A program made the translations under genes and the position numbers. 64,000 bases of DNA, from the NCBI GenBank assembly GCA_944321345.1, contig CALUKY010000001.1, positions 1 to 64,000 of the forward strand, given 5' to 3'. Each line of letters opens with the position of its first letter. Positions within the stretch are counted from its first letter, which is position 1. Shown here one piece after another: positions 1 to 8,068 of the stretch. The notes under the pieces are model-generated. The model did not search any database, was not told where the DNA came from, and saw nothing but the letters and a program-made list of their open reading frames with translations. Source of the DNA: an uncultured Paraprevotella sp. (lineage in GTDB: Bacteria; Bacteroidota; Bacteroidia; Bacteroidales; Bacteroidaceae).

Positions 1-209
1 GCTATATGGCCACTTTATAAGAAAGTTCGGCTATATAGCGATCTTCTGTTATAAAGAGGGTATTTTGACACACCCTCAAATAGAGTATACATATAGGCGT
101 GGGCTTTCTGCATTGCTCGTTTTTGGAAAGGGGCAATGCGAAGGCCTGAAATACGAAACGAGTAAGGTTCGGGAACCCACGCTTTTATTATACCACTAAA
201 AGAATCTAT
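1..209 (+). ncRNA. Folded non-coding element upstream of a small HTH gene
   Basis: This stretch has no convincing forward gene but is rich in complementary segments. GCGTGGG (97-103) pairs with CCCACGC (176-182), which is followed by CTTTTATTA, so the outer stem looks like a terminator. Inside it GCATTGC (110-116) pairs with GCAATGC (133-139). CTCGTTT (116-122) can pair with AAACGAG (156-162), and GGTTC (166-170) with GAACC (173-177). The last two helices compete with the others, as in an attenuator or pseudoknot. The first bases hold two near copies of GCTATATNGC (1-10 and 30-39). An open frame on the opposite strand crosses the fold but has no other support. Whether it is an sRNA, a leader of the next gene or a DNA-level element is not known. 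Confidence 0.4.
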
Positions 210-428
210 ATGATACACATCGGAAAACATATCGAAAAAGTAGTTCACGAGCAAGGAAGAAGTGTTACCTGGTTCGCCAACCAGTTATGCTATAATCGCA
301 GTAACGTATACAAAATATTCGAAAAAAACAGTATAGATATTATTTTACTATGGAGAATATCCAGAATTCTCAACCACGATTTCTTTGCTGATTTATCTTT
401 TCATCTGAAAGAAAACAAAGAAGATTAA
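210..428 (+). CDS. Small HTH (XRE-like) DNA-binding protein
   Basis: A 72-residue protein that is essentially one helix-turn-helix. The stretch VTWFANQLCYNRSNVYKIF (about residues 19-37) reads as helix 2-turn-recognition helix, followed by a conserved-looking LLWRISRILNHDFF. It probably binds DNA as a small regulator; no ligand domain is present. It starts with ATG 210, shortly after the folded element at 97-182, and is followed by a hairpin at 440-473, so it is transcribed alone. The pairing of element and small HTH gene suggests the element may control it or be bound by it, which is inference. Family-level call only. Confidence 0.7.
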   Translation: MIHIGKHIEKVVHEQGRSVTWFANQLCYNRSNVYKIFEKNSIDIILLWRISRILNHDFFADLSFHLKENKED

Positions 429-439
429 ATGGATGAGAA

Positions 440-473
440 ATAATTCTGCTGTTACTGAAACCAGCAGAATTAT
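440..473 (+). terminator. Hairpin after the small HTH gene
   Basis: A 12-bp perfect stem, ATAATTCTGCTG (440-451) with CAGCAGAATTAT (462-473), lies 11 bases after the stop codon. The following T-run is weak (TATATT), so termination may be partial. Confidence 0.55.
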
Positions 474-589
474 ATTCCCCGACTGCACCTTGCCCTTTCT
501 GAAGATTGAAGAAAAAAGATGCATTATTGAATATTTGTCGCATTTTATATTTTATCCTATCTTCGCACACAAAATCATATATTATTTCT

Positions 590-1834
590 ATGGCAACAAC
601 CCGAATCGCCATCATCGGCGGAGGAGCTGCCGGATTCTTTCTGGCCGCCAATATCCGGAAAAGCAACCCGGATACCCAAATCATCATCTTTGAAAAAGCG
701 GCCAAAGTCTTGGCCAAGGTAAAGATTTCGGGTGGAGGACGATGTAATCTGACCAACTCTTTTACCGGGATCAAAGATCTGGTGCATGCCTATCCACGCG
801 GACACAGACTGATTAAAAAGCTTTTCAAAAGCTTTGATTACGAAGATACTTATCAATGGTTTGAGGACAGAGGAGTCAGACTGACTACGCAAGAAGACCA
901 ATGTGTGTTTCCGGTATCCCAAGACTCTGAATCGATCATTCTGTGTCTGAAAAGAGAAGCACAAAGAAATGGTGTAGAAATCAGAACAGGCCATGAAGTA
1001 AACCGCATGGAACGTCTGGAAAACGGCACTTTCCGTCTGTCATTCCATTCTGCCGATATCCCTCCATTTTATGCCGACCGTGTGGCAATCACTTCGGGCG
1101 GTGCCCCTCTTCCCAAGAATCTCCATTTCTTACAGGAAATGGCTCATGAAACCGAAGCTCCCGTGCCTTCGCTCTACACTTTCAATATTAAGAATGAAGC
1201 GGCTCACCAGTTGATGGGTATTGTTGTAGAAGAAGCTACAGCCTGGATTCCGGGCACAAAATTCAAAAGCCAGGGCGCCCTGCTATTCACTCACTGGGGA
1301 ATGAGCGGTCCGGCTATTCTGAAATTATCCTCCTACGCCGCACGATGGATTCACGAAAACAATTACCGGTTTCCACTGCAAATATGTTGGATTGAGGAAA
1401 ACAATACAGAACGCGTTACCGAAGAATTAAAAAACATCCAAAACCAGCACGCACAAAAGCAATTGGCCAGTATCCGTCCCTATCAGCTTCCGCAACGTAT
1501 GTGGAATTACCTGATTGAAAAGTCCGGCACTGCTCCCGACAAAAAATGGGGAGAAACAGGCAAGAAAAGCATCAACCGCCTGGTTACTCTACTCACCTCT
1601 GACACGTATGAAGTAAGCGGAAAAGGCAGTTTTCGTGATGAATTCGTTACCTGTGGAGGAATCAGCCTGAATGCCGTATCCCATCAGACACTGGAGAGCA
1701 AGCGCTATCCAGGCCTATTCTTTGCCGGTGAAGTGCTCGACATTGATGCTATAACCGGAGGGTTCAATCTGCAGGCGGCCTGGACTACAGCCTATACGGT
1801 AGCCCAACACATCGGAAGAACAAATCCAGAATAA
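590..1834 (+). CDS. BaiN/YhiN-family NAD(P)/FAD-dependent oxidoreductase
   Basis: A 414-residue flavoprotein of the HI0933/YhiN/BaiN family. The N-terminus has the FAD dinucleotide fold IAIIGGGAAG (residues 6-15), then the family signature KISGGGRCNLTN. The C-terminus has GGISLNAV and GLFFAGEVLDIDAITGGFN, which closes over FAD. The physiological substrate of most members is unknown. ATG 590 was chosen because it sits directly before the Rossmann strand; the frame is open further upstream to 506, but that extension would add a hydrophobic, non-family segment and cross a likely -7 box (TATCTTCG near 559-566). Transcribed alone, ahead of the phosphatase gene. Confidence 0.85.
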   Translation: MATTRIAIIGGGAAGFFLAANIRKSNPDTQIIIFEKAAKVLAKVKISGGGRCNLTNSFTGIKDLVHAYPRGHRLIKKLFKSFDYEDTYQWFEDRGVRLTTQEDQCVFPVSQDSESIILCLKREAQRNGVEIRTGHEVNRMERLENGTFRLSFHSADIPPFYADRVAITSGGAPLPKNLHFLQEMAHETEAPVPSLYTFNIKNEAAHQLMGIVVEEATAWIPGTKFKSQGALLFTHWGMSGPAILKLSSYAARWIHENNYRFPLQICWIEENNTERVTEELKNIQNQHAQKQLASIRPYQLPQRMWNYLIEKSGTAPDKKWGETGKKSINRLVTLLTSDTYEVSGKGSFRDEFVTCGGISLNAVSHQTLESKRYPGLFFAGEVLDIDAITGGFNLQAAWTTAYTVAQHIGRTNPE

Positions 1835-1980
1835 CATTCAGAACCGAATCATTCTGATTGGATAGAAAGCTATTGAAGGAGTTGTTTAAATGGAGAAACA
1901 ATACCGTTACAATATCATTGCAAACACGTTTTTCCAAAAGAAATAAAGAAAAACGAAGAGGCTTCATCTTCATAAAAAAC

Positions 1981-1988
1981 TACCTTTG
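1981..1988 (+). promoter_or_regulatory. -7 promoter box for the phosphatase gene
   Basis: TACCTTTG matches the Bacteroides -7 consensus TAnnTTTG and lies 27 bases before ATG 2016. Confidence 0.5.
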
Positions 1989-2015
1989 TCCATAAGATTC
2001 AAAGGATAACAAAGA

Positions 2016-3287
2016 ATGAGAAAAGCTGTATTACTATTTGCTCTTGCTTGCTACGCCTGGAATGTTTCCGCACAGACAGCACGTGAAGATATCGAAAAAA
2101 ATCCGCTTCTAAGCGCGGGAAAGTATTTTGCCTATCAAGCGCCCACCACGACACAAACAGCGCCTCCAGCGGGCTATAAAGCCTTTTATTTGTCTTCTTT
2201 TGCCCGCCATGGCTCCCGTCATCTTACCAAAGAAAAGAAATATACCGAACCGCTCCAAATTCTGTGGGACGCAGAAAAGGCTCAAATGCTGACTCCGTCA
2301 GGGGAAAAGACTCTGAAAATTGCCACAGAACTTTATGATCGCGCCAAGGGACGTTACGGAGAACTGACCGAAAAGGGAGCGCGTCAGCACCGCGAACTGA
2401 TTCAGAGAATGTTCCGGAACTATCCGGAAGTGTTTGCCGACGGAGTGCACGTCGACGCACGGTCTACCTATAAGACCCGTGCCTTCCTGTCTATGGCTGC
2501 CGCCTGTGTAGAACTGAAAGGGCTGAACCCGAAACTGAATATTACCACAGAAAGCAGCAATGCCGACCTGTATTACATCAAATACGAGAATGAGGCTTAC
2601 GAACAACAGCATCTCGCCGATATGGACTCGGTGTACCATGTAGCGGACAGCATTTATATTCACCCGGAAAGAATCCTGAAAGAACTGTTCCGCAACGCGG
2701 ATTTTGTGCAGAAACATATTCTGGACACCCGCAAGTTTATGGCCGACCTGTTCGAACTGCACGGAATCAGCCAAAGTTATGACAACCAGCAGGGACTGGA
2801 CTTTCTGTTCTCCAAGGAGGAGGCATACGACATGTGGCAACGCAATAACTTTGAATGGTATTACGAAAAAGGACCTTCGCCTTTGAGCGGAGGACATATG
2901 TATTATCTGGAAAAGAATCTACTGAACAACTTTATCGAAACAGCCGATTCGGTGATCAATCATTCCTGCAGACTGGTGAGCCTGCGCTTCGGTCACGACA
3001 CCAATCTGGCTCCGTTGGCCACATTGATGGGACTGAACAGCCTGCGTACGGAAACTGCCGACTGGGAGAAAATTGCAGATACTTACCGCACTTATCAGAT
3101 TATCCCGATGTGCGGAAACATTCAGATGGTATTCTACAGGAACGCAAAAGACAATGTTCTGGTAAAAATCCTGCTGAACGAGCGGGAAGCCACGCTGCCC
3201 ATCCAATCAAAAACGGCTCCTTACTATGAATGGAACGCCGTAAAAGATTACTGGAAAAACACACTGACTCAGATATCGCTGCCGTGA
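2016..3287 (+). CDS. Secreted histidine-type phosphatase (MINPP/phytase-like clade)
   Basis: A 423-residue exported phosphatase of the histidine acid phosphatase superfamily. Residues 1-20 form a signal peptide ending in SAQ. The catalytic RHGSRH lies at residues 64-69, where the first His would be phosphorylated. Near residue 327 FGHDTNL supplies the HD proton donor. Bacteroides homologues of this clade include inositol polyphosphate phosphatases, so phytate or other phosphomonoesters are plausible substrates, but the sequence does not fix the substrate. Likely periplasmic or in outer-membrane vesicles. Transcribed alone from TACCTTTG at 1981 and ended by a hairpin shared with the convergent wbqC-like gene. 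Confidence 0.8.
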   Translation: MRKAVLLFALACYAWNVSAQTAREDIEKNPLLSAGKYFAYQAPTTTQTAPPAGYKAFYLSSFARHGSRHLTKEKKYTEPLQILWDAEKAQMLTPSGEKTLKIATELYDRAKGRYGELTEKGARQHRELIQRMFRNYPEVFADGVHVDARSTYKTRAFLSMAAACVELKGLNPKLNITTESSNADLYYIKYENEAYEQQHLADMDSVYHVADSIYIHPERILKELFRNADFVQKHILDTRKFMADLFELHGISQSYDNQQGLDFLFSKEEAYDMWQRNNFEWYYEKGPSPLSGGHMYYLEKNLLNNFIETADSVINHSCRLVSLRFGHDTNLAPLATLMGLNSLRTETADWEKIADTYRTYQIIPMCGNIQMVFYRNAKDNVLVKILLNEREATLPIQSKTAPYYEWNAVKDYWKNTLTQISLP

Positions 3288-3303
3288 TAATCTGAAACAA
3301 ACG

Positions 3304-3352
3304 AAAATCGCTCCACAAAACAGTTCTGTTGCCTGTTTTCGTGGAGCGATTT
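3304..3352. terminator. Bidirectional terminator between phosphatase and WbqC genes
   Basis: AAAATCGCTCCAC (3304-3316) pairs with GTGGAGCGATTT (3341-3352), with TCTTTTTCT on the plus side. It sits between two convergent genes and probably serves both. Confidence 0.7.
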
Positions 3353-3360
3353 CTTTTTCT

Positions 3361-4005
3361 TTACTGACAGCAGTCGCGAAGCACCAGAAGGCTTTCCGGT
3401 CCCATATTGAAGAGCAGGTCGGCAATACTCAGATTGGGCAGGAAACCGTTTCTTTCGGCGAACACCTGATAATACGGTACGGCTCGGAAATGGACGTCCT
3501 GCTCGACCGGAACACGCGGCTGGATCAGGAACCGGCAATCTTCTGCCGGACCGCAGTTTTCGTCAAGGAACTGGTCGGAACAGCTCATCTGAGGCTGAAG
3601 GTCGATCAGACGGCACACCGTGTCCTGAATAGCCAGATTGAAATCCAACAGGAAATCCCACTTTTTCTCATAGAACGGACGGAAATCATCGGCATAATAC
3701 TCAAAGAACGGACTGTTGCGGTAGGCCGATTCCAGCGCGTTCCAATGCAGATGGCGCCAGTTGCCATGGTCGGAAATGCGGATGTCCTTCATGGGACATT
3801 TCAGTCCGTCGTATTTCACGGTAGGCACCGTCAGTGCCAGCGGTCCGTCGGGTGCGGCAATCACGCAGCGGTTCCGGTAAGTCTGCTTCGTATAATGATC
3901 AAACTGTTCCGTCACCACACGGGGATAACGAAACAGTTTGGTATAATATTGCACCGGGGCCCAATAAGCGGTTGTGAGCCATACGGTGTCGTTTTCTTCG
4001 GTCAT
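3361..4005 (-). CDS. WbqC-like family protein
   Basis: A 214-residue cytoplasmic protein of the WbqC-like family. The N-terminal WLTTAYWAPVQYYTKLF and the later NWRHLHWNALESAYRNSPFFEYY carry the aromatic-rich pattern of that family. WbqC homologues are found in O-antigen loci and near lepB in Bacteroidetes; their biochemical role is not settled. It is the last gene of a dapB-lepB-wbqC operon, starting 15 bases after lepB ends. Family call is good, function unknown. Confidence 0.75.
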   Translation of the reverse strand: MTEENDTVWLTTAYWAPVQYYTKLFRYPRVVTEQFDHYTKQTYRNRCVIAAPDGPLALTVPTVKYDGLKCPMKDIRISDHGNWRHLHWNALESAYRNSPFFEYYADDFRPFYEKKWDFLLDFNLAIQDTVCRLIDLQPQMSCSDQFLDENCGPAEDCRFLIQPRVPVEQDVHFRAVPYYQVFAERNGFLPNLSIADLLFNMGPESLLVLRDCCQ

Positions 4006-4020
4006 AATTCTTGTTTCTGC

Positions 4021-5469
4021 TTATTTGATATTATCTACCAGACGGAAGAGGCGGTTCCAGCGTACATGGCCGTCAAACCATCCGCGGTCTTTGTCGAGCG
4101 ACAGCCAGATGATAATCGGTTTGCCGACTACATGATCCTCGGGCACAAATCCCCAGTAACGGGAGTCTTCGGAGTTGTGACGGTTATCACCCATCATCCA
4201 ATAGTAATCCATCTTGAAGGTATAACTCTTGGCTTCCTTGCCGTTGATATAGATCTTTCCATCTTCCTTTACCTGCAGGTCATTGCCTTCGTACACTCGG
4301 ATCGGGCGCTCATAAACGGCAATATTCTCCGGAGTCAGGTCGATAGACTTGCCTTTGGCAGGAATCCATACCGGACCGTAATTGTCGCTGGTCCATCCGG
4401 TAGCCTGGTTCCAGGGATAGATACCCTCGGTATCGTTGGCCGGCTCGTAAGCGATGCTTTCTACAATATCCTTGCGTTTGGACAGAACGTCATAGGCATG
4501 CTGGGTGAGCGGCATCACGCCACCGCGCTGTGCGGCTCCCTGAAGGTCTTCCTGACTGAGTCCTAATTCACGAACCAGTTCGTCGGGAATATTCTGTTTC
4601 AGGCTGATGCGGTAGTTATACTGCACATTATCGGGCTCTTTATTCGGTTTTCCGTCCAGATAAATAATATGATCCTTAATCTGAAGAGTCTGTCCGGGCA
4701 ATCCCACACAGCGCTTCACATAGTTCTCACGACGGTCCACCGGACGCCAAGTTACCTCACCAAACTCGGCCTGATTCTGCGCCACATACTGGCGTCCCAG
4801 TTCATAGAACTGAAGCAGATAGGAGCGCTGCTGCATCACGGGCAGTGAGTCGAGCACAGGCACCGGAGCAATCATCTGGTCGTAAATCTGACGACCGTAT
4901 CCATAGCACAGACGATAATACACAGCCTGATAATTCGGATTGAGTGACACGGTATCTCCGGCCGGATAGTTGAATACGACGATGTCATTCAACTGCACCT
5001 TGCCTCCCTTGACACGCTTATACTCCCACTGTGGCCACTCGCTGTAGGATTTGGTTCCCAAAACAGGCATAGTGTGCTGGGTAAGCGGCATGGACAACGG
5101 CGTTTGCGGCACGCGCGGTCCGTAACTCATCTTGCTCACAAACAGATAATCGCCCACAAGCAGAGATTTCTCCAGTGAAGAAGAAGGGATGGTATAATTC
5201 TGGAAGAAATAGATATTCACAAAATATACCGCAACCAAAGCAAATACAATGGCATCTACCCAACTCATAACCGTTCTGGTAATGGGATTCTCGGCATCTT
5301 TCCACCAGGTCCATCGTATTTTCTTGGTGATATAGGCATCAAAAATGAACGGCAGGACGATAATCCCCCACCAGCTTCTGATCCAGATCAGAAAAGCAAT
5401 GTAGAGCAGGCACACCACGCTCATTTTGATCCACTGTGCCTTGGTCGGCTTCTGATTCTTTCTTTTCAT
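4021..5469 (-). CDS. lepB: Signal peptidase I
   Basis: A 482-residue membrane-anchored signal peptidase of family S26. It removes signal peptides from exported proteins at the periplasmic face of the inner membrane. Hydrophobic segments at about residues 17-46 and 71-90 anchor it. The catalytic Ser is in YTIPSSSLE (likely Ser98) and the general-base Lys in VKRCVGLPG (Lys251). The C-terminal signature GDNRHNSEDSRYWG lies near residue 430. It is much longer than the roughly 320-residue E. coli enzyme because of insertions between the Ser and Lys motifs and after the Lys motif, as is usual in Bacteroides. Middle gene of the dapB operon, 30 bases after dapB. Confidence 0.93.
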   Translation of the reverse strand: MKRKNQKPTKAQWIKMSVVCLLYIAFLIWIRSWWGIIVLPFIFDAYITKKIRWTWWKDAENPITRTVMSWVDAIVFALVAVYFVNIYFFQNYTIPSSSLEKSLLVGDYLFVSKMSYGPRVPQTPLSMPLTQHTMPVLGTKSYSEWPQWEYKRVKGGKVQLNDIVVFNYPAGDTVSLNPNYQAVYYRLCYGYGRQIYDQMIAPVPVLDSLPVMQQRSYLLQFYELGRQYVAQNQAEFGEVTWRPVDRRENYVKRCVGLPGQTLQIKDHIIYLDGKPNKEPDNVQYNYRISLKQNIPDELVRELGLSQEDLQGAAQRGGVMPLTQHAYDVLSKRKDIVESIAYEPANDTEGIYPWNQATGWTSDNYGPVWIPAKGKSIDLTPENIAVYERPIRVYEGNDLQVKEDGKIYINGKEAKSYTFKMDYYWMMGDNRHNSEDSRYWGFVPEDHVVGKPIIIWLSLDKDRGWFDGHVRWNRLFRLVDNIK

Positions 5470-5499
5470 GATGTTTATCTTCTTGAGGTTAGTTGGCTT

Positions 5500-6261
5500 T
5501 TAGAACTGGAAAAGATCGTCCATCATGAGCAATCCGGTGTGGTTTGCCGTATATTCGGCAGCCAGCACAGCGCCCAAAGCGAATCCCTTGCGGTTGTGGG
5601 CATCGTGCGTGATGGTAATCTTGTCAGCCTCACTGTCGTAAGAAATGGAGTGAATGCCCGGCACCTCATCACGACGGATGCTGTCGATCGGGAACTCGGA
5701 TGGCTGGCACTCGTCACTGCCGCTCAAAGTTCCGTCCGGAGCCAACAGAGTACCTTTCACCCATTTGTCCTTGCGGTCCAATTCACTCAAAATGCCTTCG
5801 GCCAGAGTAATGGCGGTTCCGCTCGGTGCGTCGAGCTTGTGGATATGATGTACTTCTTCCATCTTCACCTCATATTCCGGGAAACGGTTCATAATGCGGG
5901 CCAGATACTTGTTCACAGCGCTGAAGATGGCTACTCCCAGACTGAAGTTGGAACTCCAGAAGAGGGTCTGTCCTTCCTCACGGCACATACGACGCACGTC
6001 ATCTCCGTGCTCCTCAAGCCATCCGGTAGAACCGGAAACCACTTTTACATGATGCTTGAAGGCTTTCAGATAATTATCGTAGGCCACATGGGGCGCGGTA
6101 AACTCTATCGCCACGTCGGCACTACGGAATGCCTCTGAATCGAAATCCTGAGGATTGTCAATATCAATGATGCTTACAATTTCATGTCCTCTGCTCAATG
6201 CAATCTGCTCAATCATACGGCCCATCTTGCCGTAACCAATTAATGCTATTTTCATATTCAT
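5500..6261 (-). CDS. dapB: 4-hydroxy-tetrahydrodipicolinate reductase
   Basis: A 253-residue DapB, which reduces 4-hydroxy-tetrahydrodipicolinate with NAD(P)H in the lysine/diaminopimelate pathway. The N-terminal IALIGYGKMGRMI is the nucleotide-binding turn. HHIHKLDAPSGTA carries the catalytic His and Lys residues of the family. Two in-frame ATGs exist (6261 and 6255); the first is kept. A -7 box at 6278-6285 lies 16 bases upstream, so this is the operon head ahead of lepB and the wbqC-like gene. No other lysine genes are nearby. Confidence 0.93.
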   Translation of the reverse strand: MNMKIALIGYGKMGRMIEQIALSRGHEIVSIIDIDNPQDFDSEAFRSADVAIEFTAPHVAYDNYLKAFKHHVKVVSGSTGWLEEHGDDVRRMCREEGQTLFWSSNFSLGVAIFSAVNKYLARIMNRFPEYEVKMEEVHHIHKLDAPSGTAITLAEGILSELDRKDKWVKGTLLAPDGTLSGSDECQPSEFPIDSIRRDEVPGIHSISYDSEADKITITHDAHNRKGFALGAVLAAEYTANHTGLLMMDDLFQF

Positions 6262-6277
6262 CTATGTTTTTGTAGGG

Positions 6278-6314
6278 CAAAGATAGGGATTTGAATTTAA
6301 ATTCGTTACATTTG
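6278..6314. promoter_or_regulatory. Divergent promoters of dapB and the DUF2851 operon
   Basis: On the minus strand TATCTTTG (complement of 6278-6285) precedes dapB. On the plus strand TACATTTG (6307-6314) precedes ATG 6349. Both fit TAnnTTTG and the boxes are only about 21 bases apart, so the two -33 regions must interleave. Confidence 0.55.
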
Positions 6315-6348
6315 TGTAGAAATAAAATGAATATAAAACCGGCATGCC

Positions 6349-7668
6349 ATGGAAAAACTACTGCAATATATTTGGAAACACAAGATATTTCCACTGACAT
6401 CTTTATGCACAGAAACCGGAGAAAAAGTAGAAGTCATTGATCCGGGAATCCAGAACAGCAATTCAGGTCCGGATTTCTTCAATGCCAAAATAAAAATAGA
6501 AAATACTACCTGGGTAGGCAATGTTGAAGTGCATCGCCATTCATCGGAATGGTTTCAACATGGGCATGACAAAGACCCAGCATACAATAATGTGATTCTA
6601 CATATAACGGAACAGACAGATTGTCCTATAGTTACCTCTGATCACAAGACGGTGCCACAGGTTCTGTTGCCGGTGCCGGAAGAAATTATCCAACAATATA
6701 ACATATTGAAGGCATCGGACGATTATCCGCGCTGTCACGAAATCATCCGCACGTTAAGTGGCTTCATGATACACAGCTGGATGAGCGCCTTGGTTTATGA
6801 AAGGCTTCAAGAACGGTCGGAACTGGTTCTGCAACGCCTCAAACAGCAGAATGGCGACTGGGAACAGGCTTTCTTCATCACACTGGCCCGCAACTTCGGT
6901 TTCGGCCTGAATGGGGATGCCTTCGAGCGCTGGGCAAGACGGATTCCCTTCCAGGCCATCGCCAAGCATCGTGACAGTCTGTTTCAAACAGAAGCTTTCT
7001 TTATAGGACAAGCCGGTTTATTGGATTCCGATGCCATGGATCGTGAGGAACGCGAAGCGGCTCTGAACGACGAATATTTCCTGCGTCTGCAAAAGGAATA
7101 TACCTATCTGCGCCATAAGTTTGAACTGACTCCGCTGCCAGCTGACTGCTGGCGCTTCATGCGCACCCGTCCACAGAATTTTCCGCACATCCGTCTGTCG
7201 CAAATCAGTCGTATGTATCAGGAGGAAAAGCTGAACTTTTCCATTATCCGAAACATCAGCGATATCGACGAACTACGCCGGAAACTGCAATTCCAGACCA
7301 GCGAATATTGGGAAACGCATTTCCTTTTCGGCTATCCGTCTCCGCACAGCATCAAACGGATGGGACGCGGTTCTATTGATTTGATCATCATCAATACCAT
7401 CATTCCTACCCTTTTTGCTTATGGACGCTACCTGGATGACATGCGTTATCAGGAACAGGCCGTAGGACTGCTGGAACAGCTCAAGGCCGAGGAAAATCAC
7501 ATTATCCGCCTGTGGCGGCAATGTGGACTGGAGGTACAGCATGCGGCCGACAGCCAGGCTCTGATCCAGTTGAAAAAAGAATATTGCGACCGGCACGAAT
7601 GCCTGCGCTGCCGCTTTGGTTATGAATTTCTGAAATCAAATAAAAAACAAAATAATCATGGAGGATAA
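6349..7668 (+). CDS. DUF2851 family protein
   Basis: A 439-residue cytoplasmic protein of the DUF2851 family, common in Bacteroidetes and of unknown function. The N-terminus has the charged and aromatic signature GPDFFNAKIKI and WVGNVEVHRHSSEWFQHGHD (about residues 44-76), with several His and Asp residues that could bind metal. The C-terminus has CDRHECLRCRFG, a Cys cluster that may also bind metal. It heads a tight operon with a thioesterase and dprA: its end overlaps the thioesterase start by 11 bases. The link to dprA might hint at nucleic-acid work, but that is only context. Confidence 0.75.
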   Translation: MEKLLQYIWKHKIFPLTSLCTETGEKVEVIDPGIQNSNSGPDFFNAKIKIENTTWVGNVEVHRHSSEWFQHGHDKDPAYNNVILHITEQTDCPIVTSDHKTVPQVLLPVPEEIIQQYNILKASDDYPRCHEIIRTLSGFMIHSWMSALVYERLQERSELVLQRLKQQNGDWEQAFFITLARNFGFGLNGDAFERWARRIPFQAIAKHRDSLFQTEAFFIGQAGLLDSDAMDREEREAALNDEYFLRLQKEYTYLRHKFELTPLPADCWRFMRTRPQNFPHIRLSQISRMYQEEKLNFSIIRNISDIDELRRKLQFQTSEYWETHFLFGYPSPHSIKRMGRGSIDLIIINTIIPTLFAYGRYLDDMRYQEQAVGLLEQLKAEENHIIRLWRQCGLEVQHAADSQALIQLKKEYCDRHECLRCRFGYEFLKSNKKQNNHGG

Positions 7669-8068
7669 ATATTGTTATGAACTGAAAATGAAGGTACGCG
7701 ATTATGAATGTGACCTTCAGGGAATTGTCAACAACGCCAATTACCAACATTATATGGAACACACACGGCATGAGTTTCTGCTTTCTACGGGCGTGAGCTT
7801 TGCCGACCTGCACAACCGGGGCATTGATGCGGTAGTGGCACGACTGAACATCGCTTTCAAGACTCCCTTGAAAAGCGGAGATGAGTTTGTCTGCAAACTG
7901 CGTTTGAAGAAAGAAGGCATCAAGTTCGTGTTCTATCAGGACATTTTCCGACTTCCGGACATGAAATGTGCCATCAAGGCGCAGGTAGACACCGTATGCG
8001 TTGTAAACGGACGACTGGCAGAATCTCCGGAATTGTTTGCGGTTCTTGAAAAATATATCAGCGAATGA
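7658..8068 (+). CDS. Acyl-CoA thioesterase (4HBT, hotdog fold)
   Basis: A 136-residue single hotdog-domain thioesterase. The signature YECDLQGIVNNANYQHYMEHTRHEF (positions 14-38, read as Y-x-C-D-x-x-G-I-V-N-N-A-N-Y) matches the YbgC/FcbC-type active site with the catalytic Asp. It would hydrolyse an acyl-CoA or related thioester; the substrate is not predictable. Translationally coupled on both sides: 11-base overlap with DUF2851 and an ATGA overlap with dprA. Confidence 0.85.
   Translation: MEDKYCYELKMKVRDYECDLQGIVNNANYQHYMEHTRHEFLLSTGVSFADLHNRGIDAVVARLNIAFKTPLKSGDEFVCKLRLKKEGIKFVFYQDIFRLPDMKCAIKAQVDTVCVVNGRLAESPELFAVLEKYISE

Noticed and set aside
3490-4566. A 358-codon plus-strand frame across wbqC and lepB
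   Set aside because: It is the antisense shadow of two well-supported minus-strand genes and shows no domain of its own.
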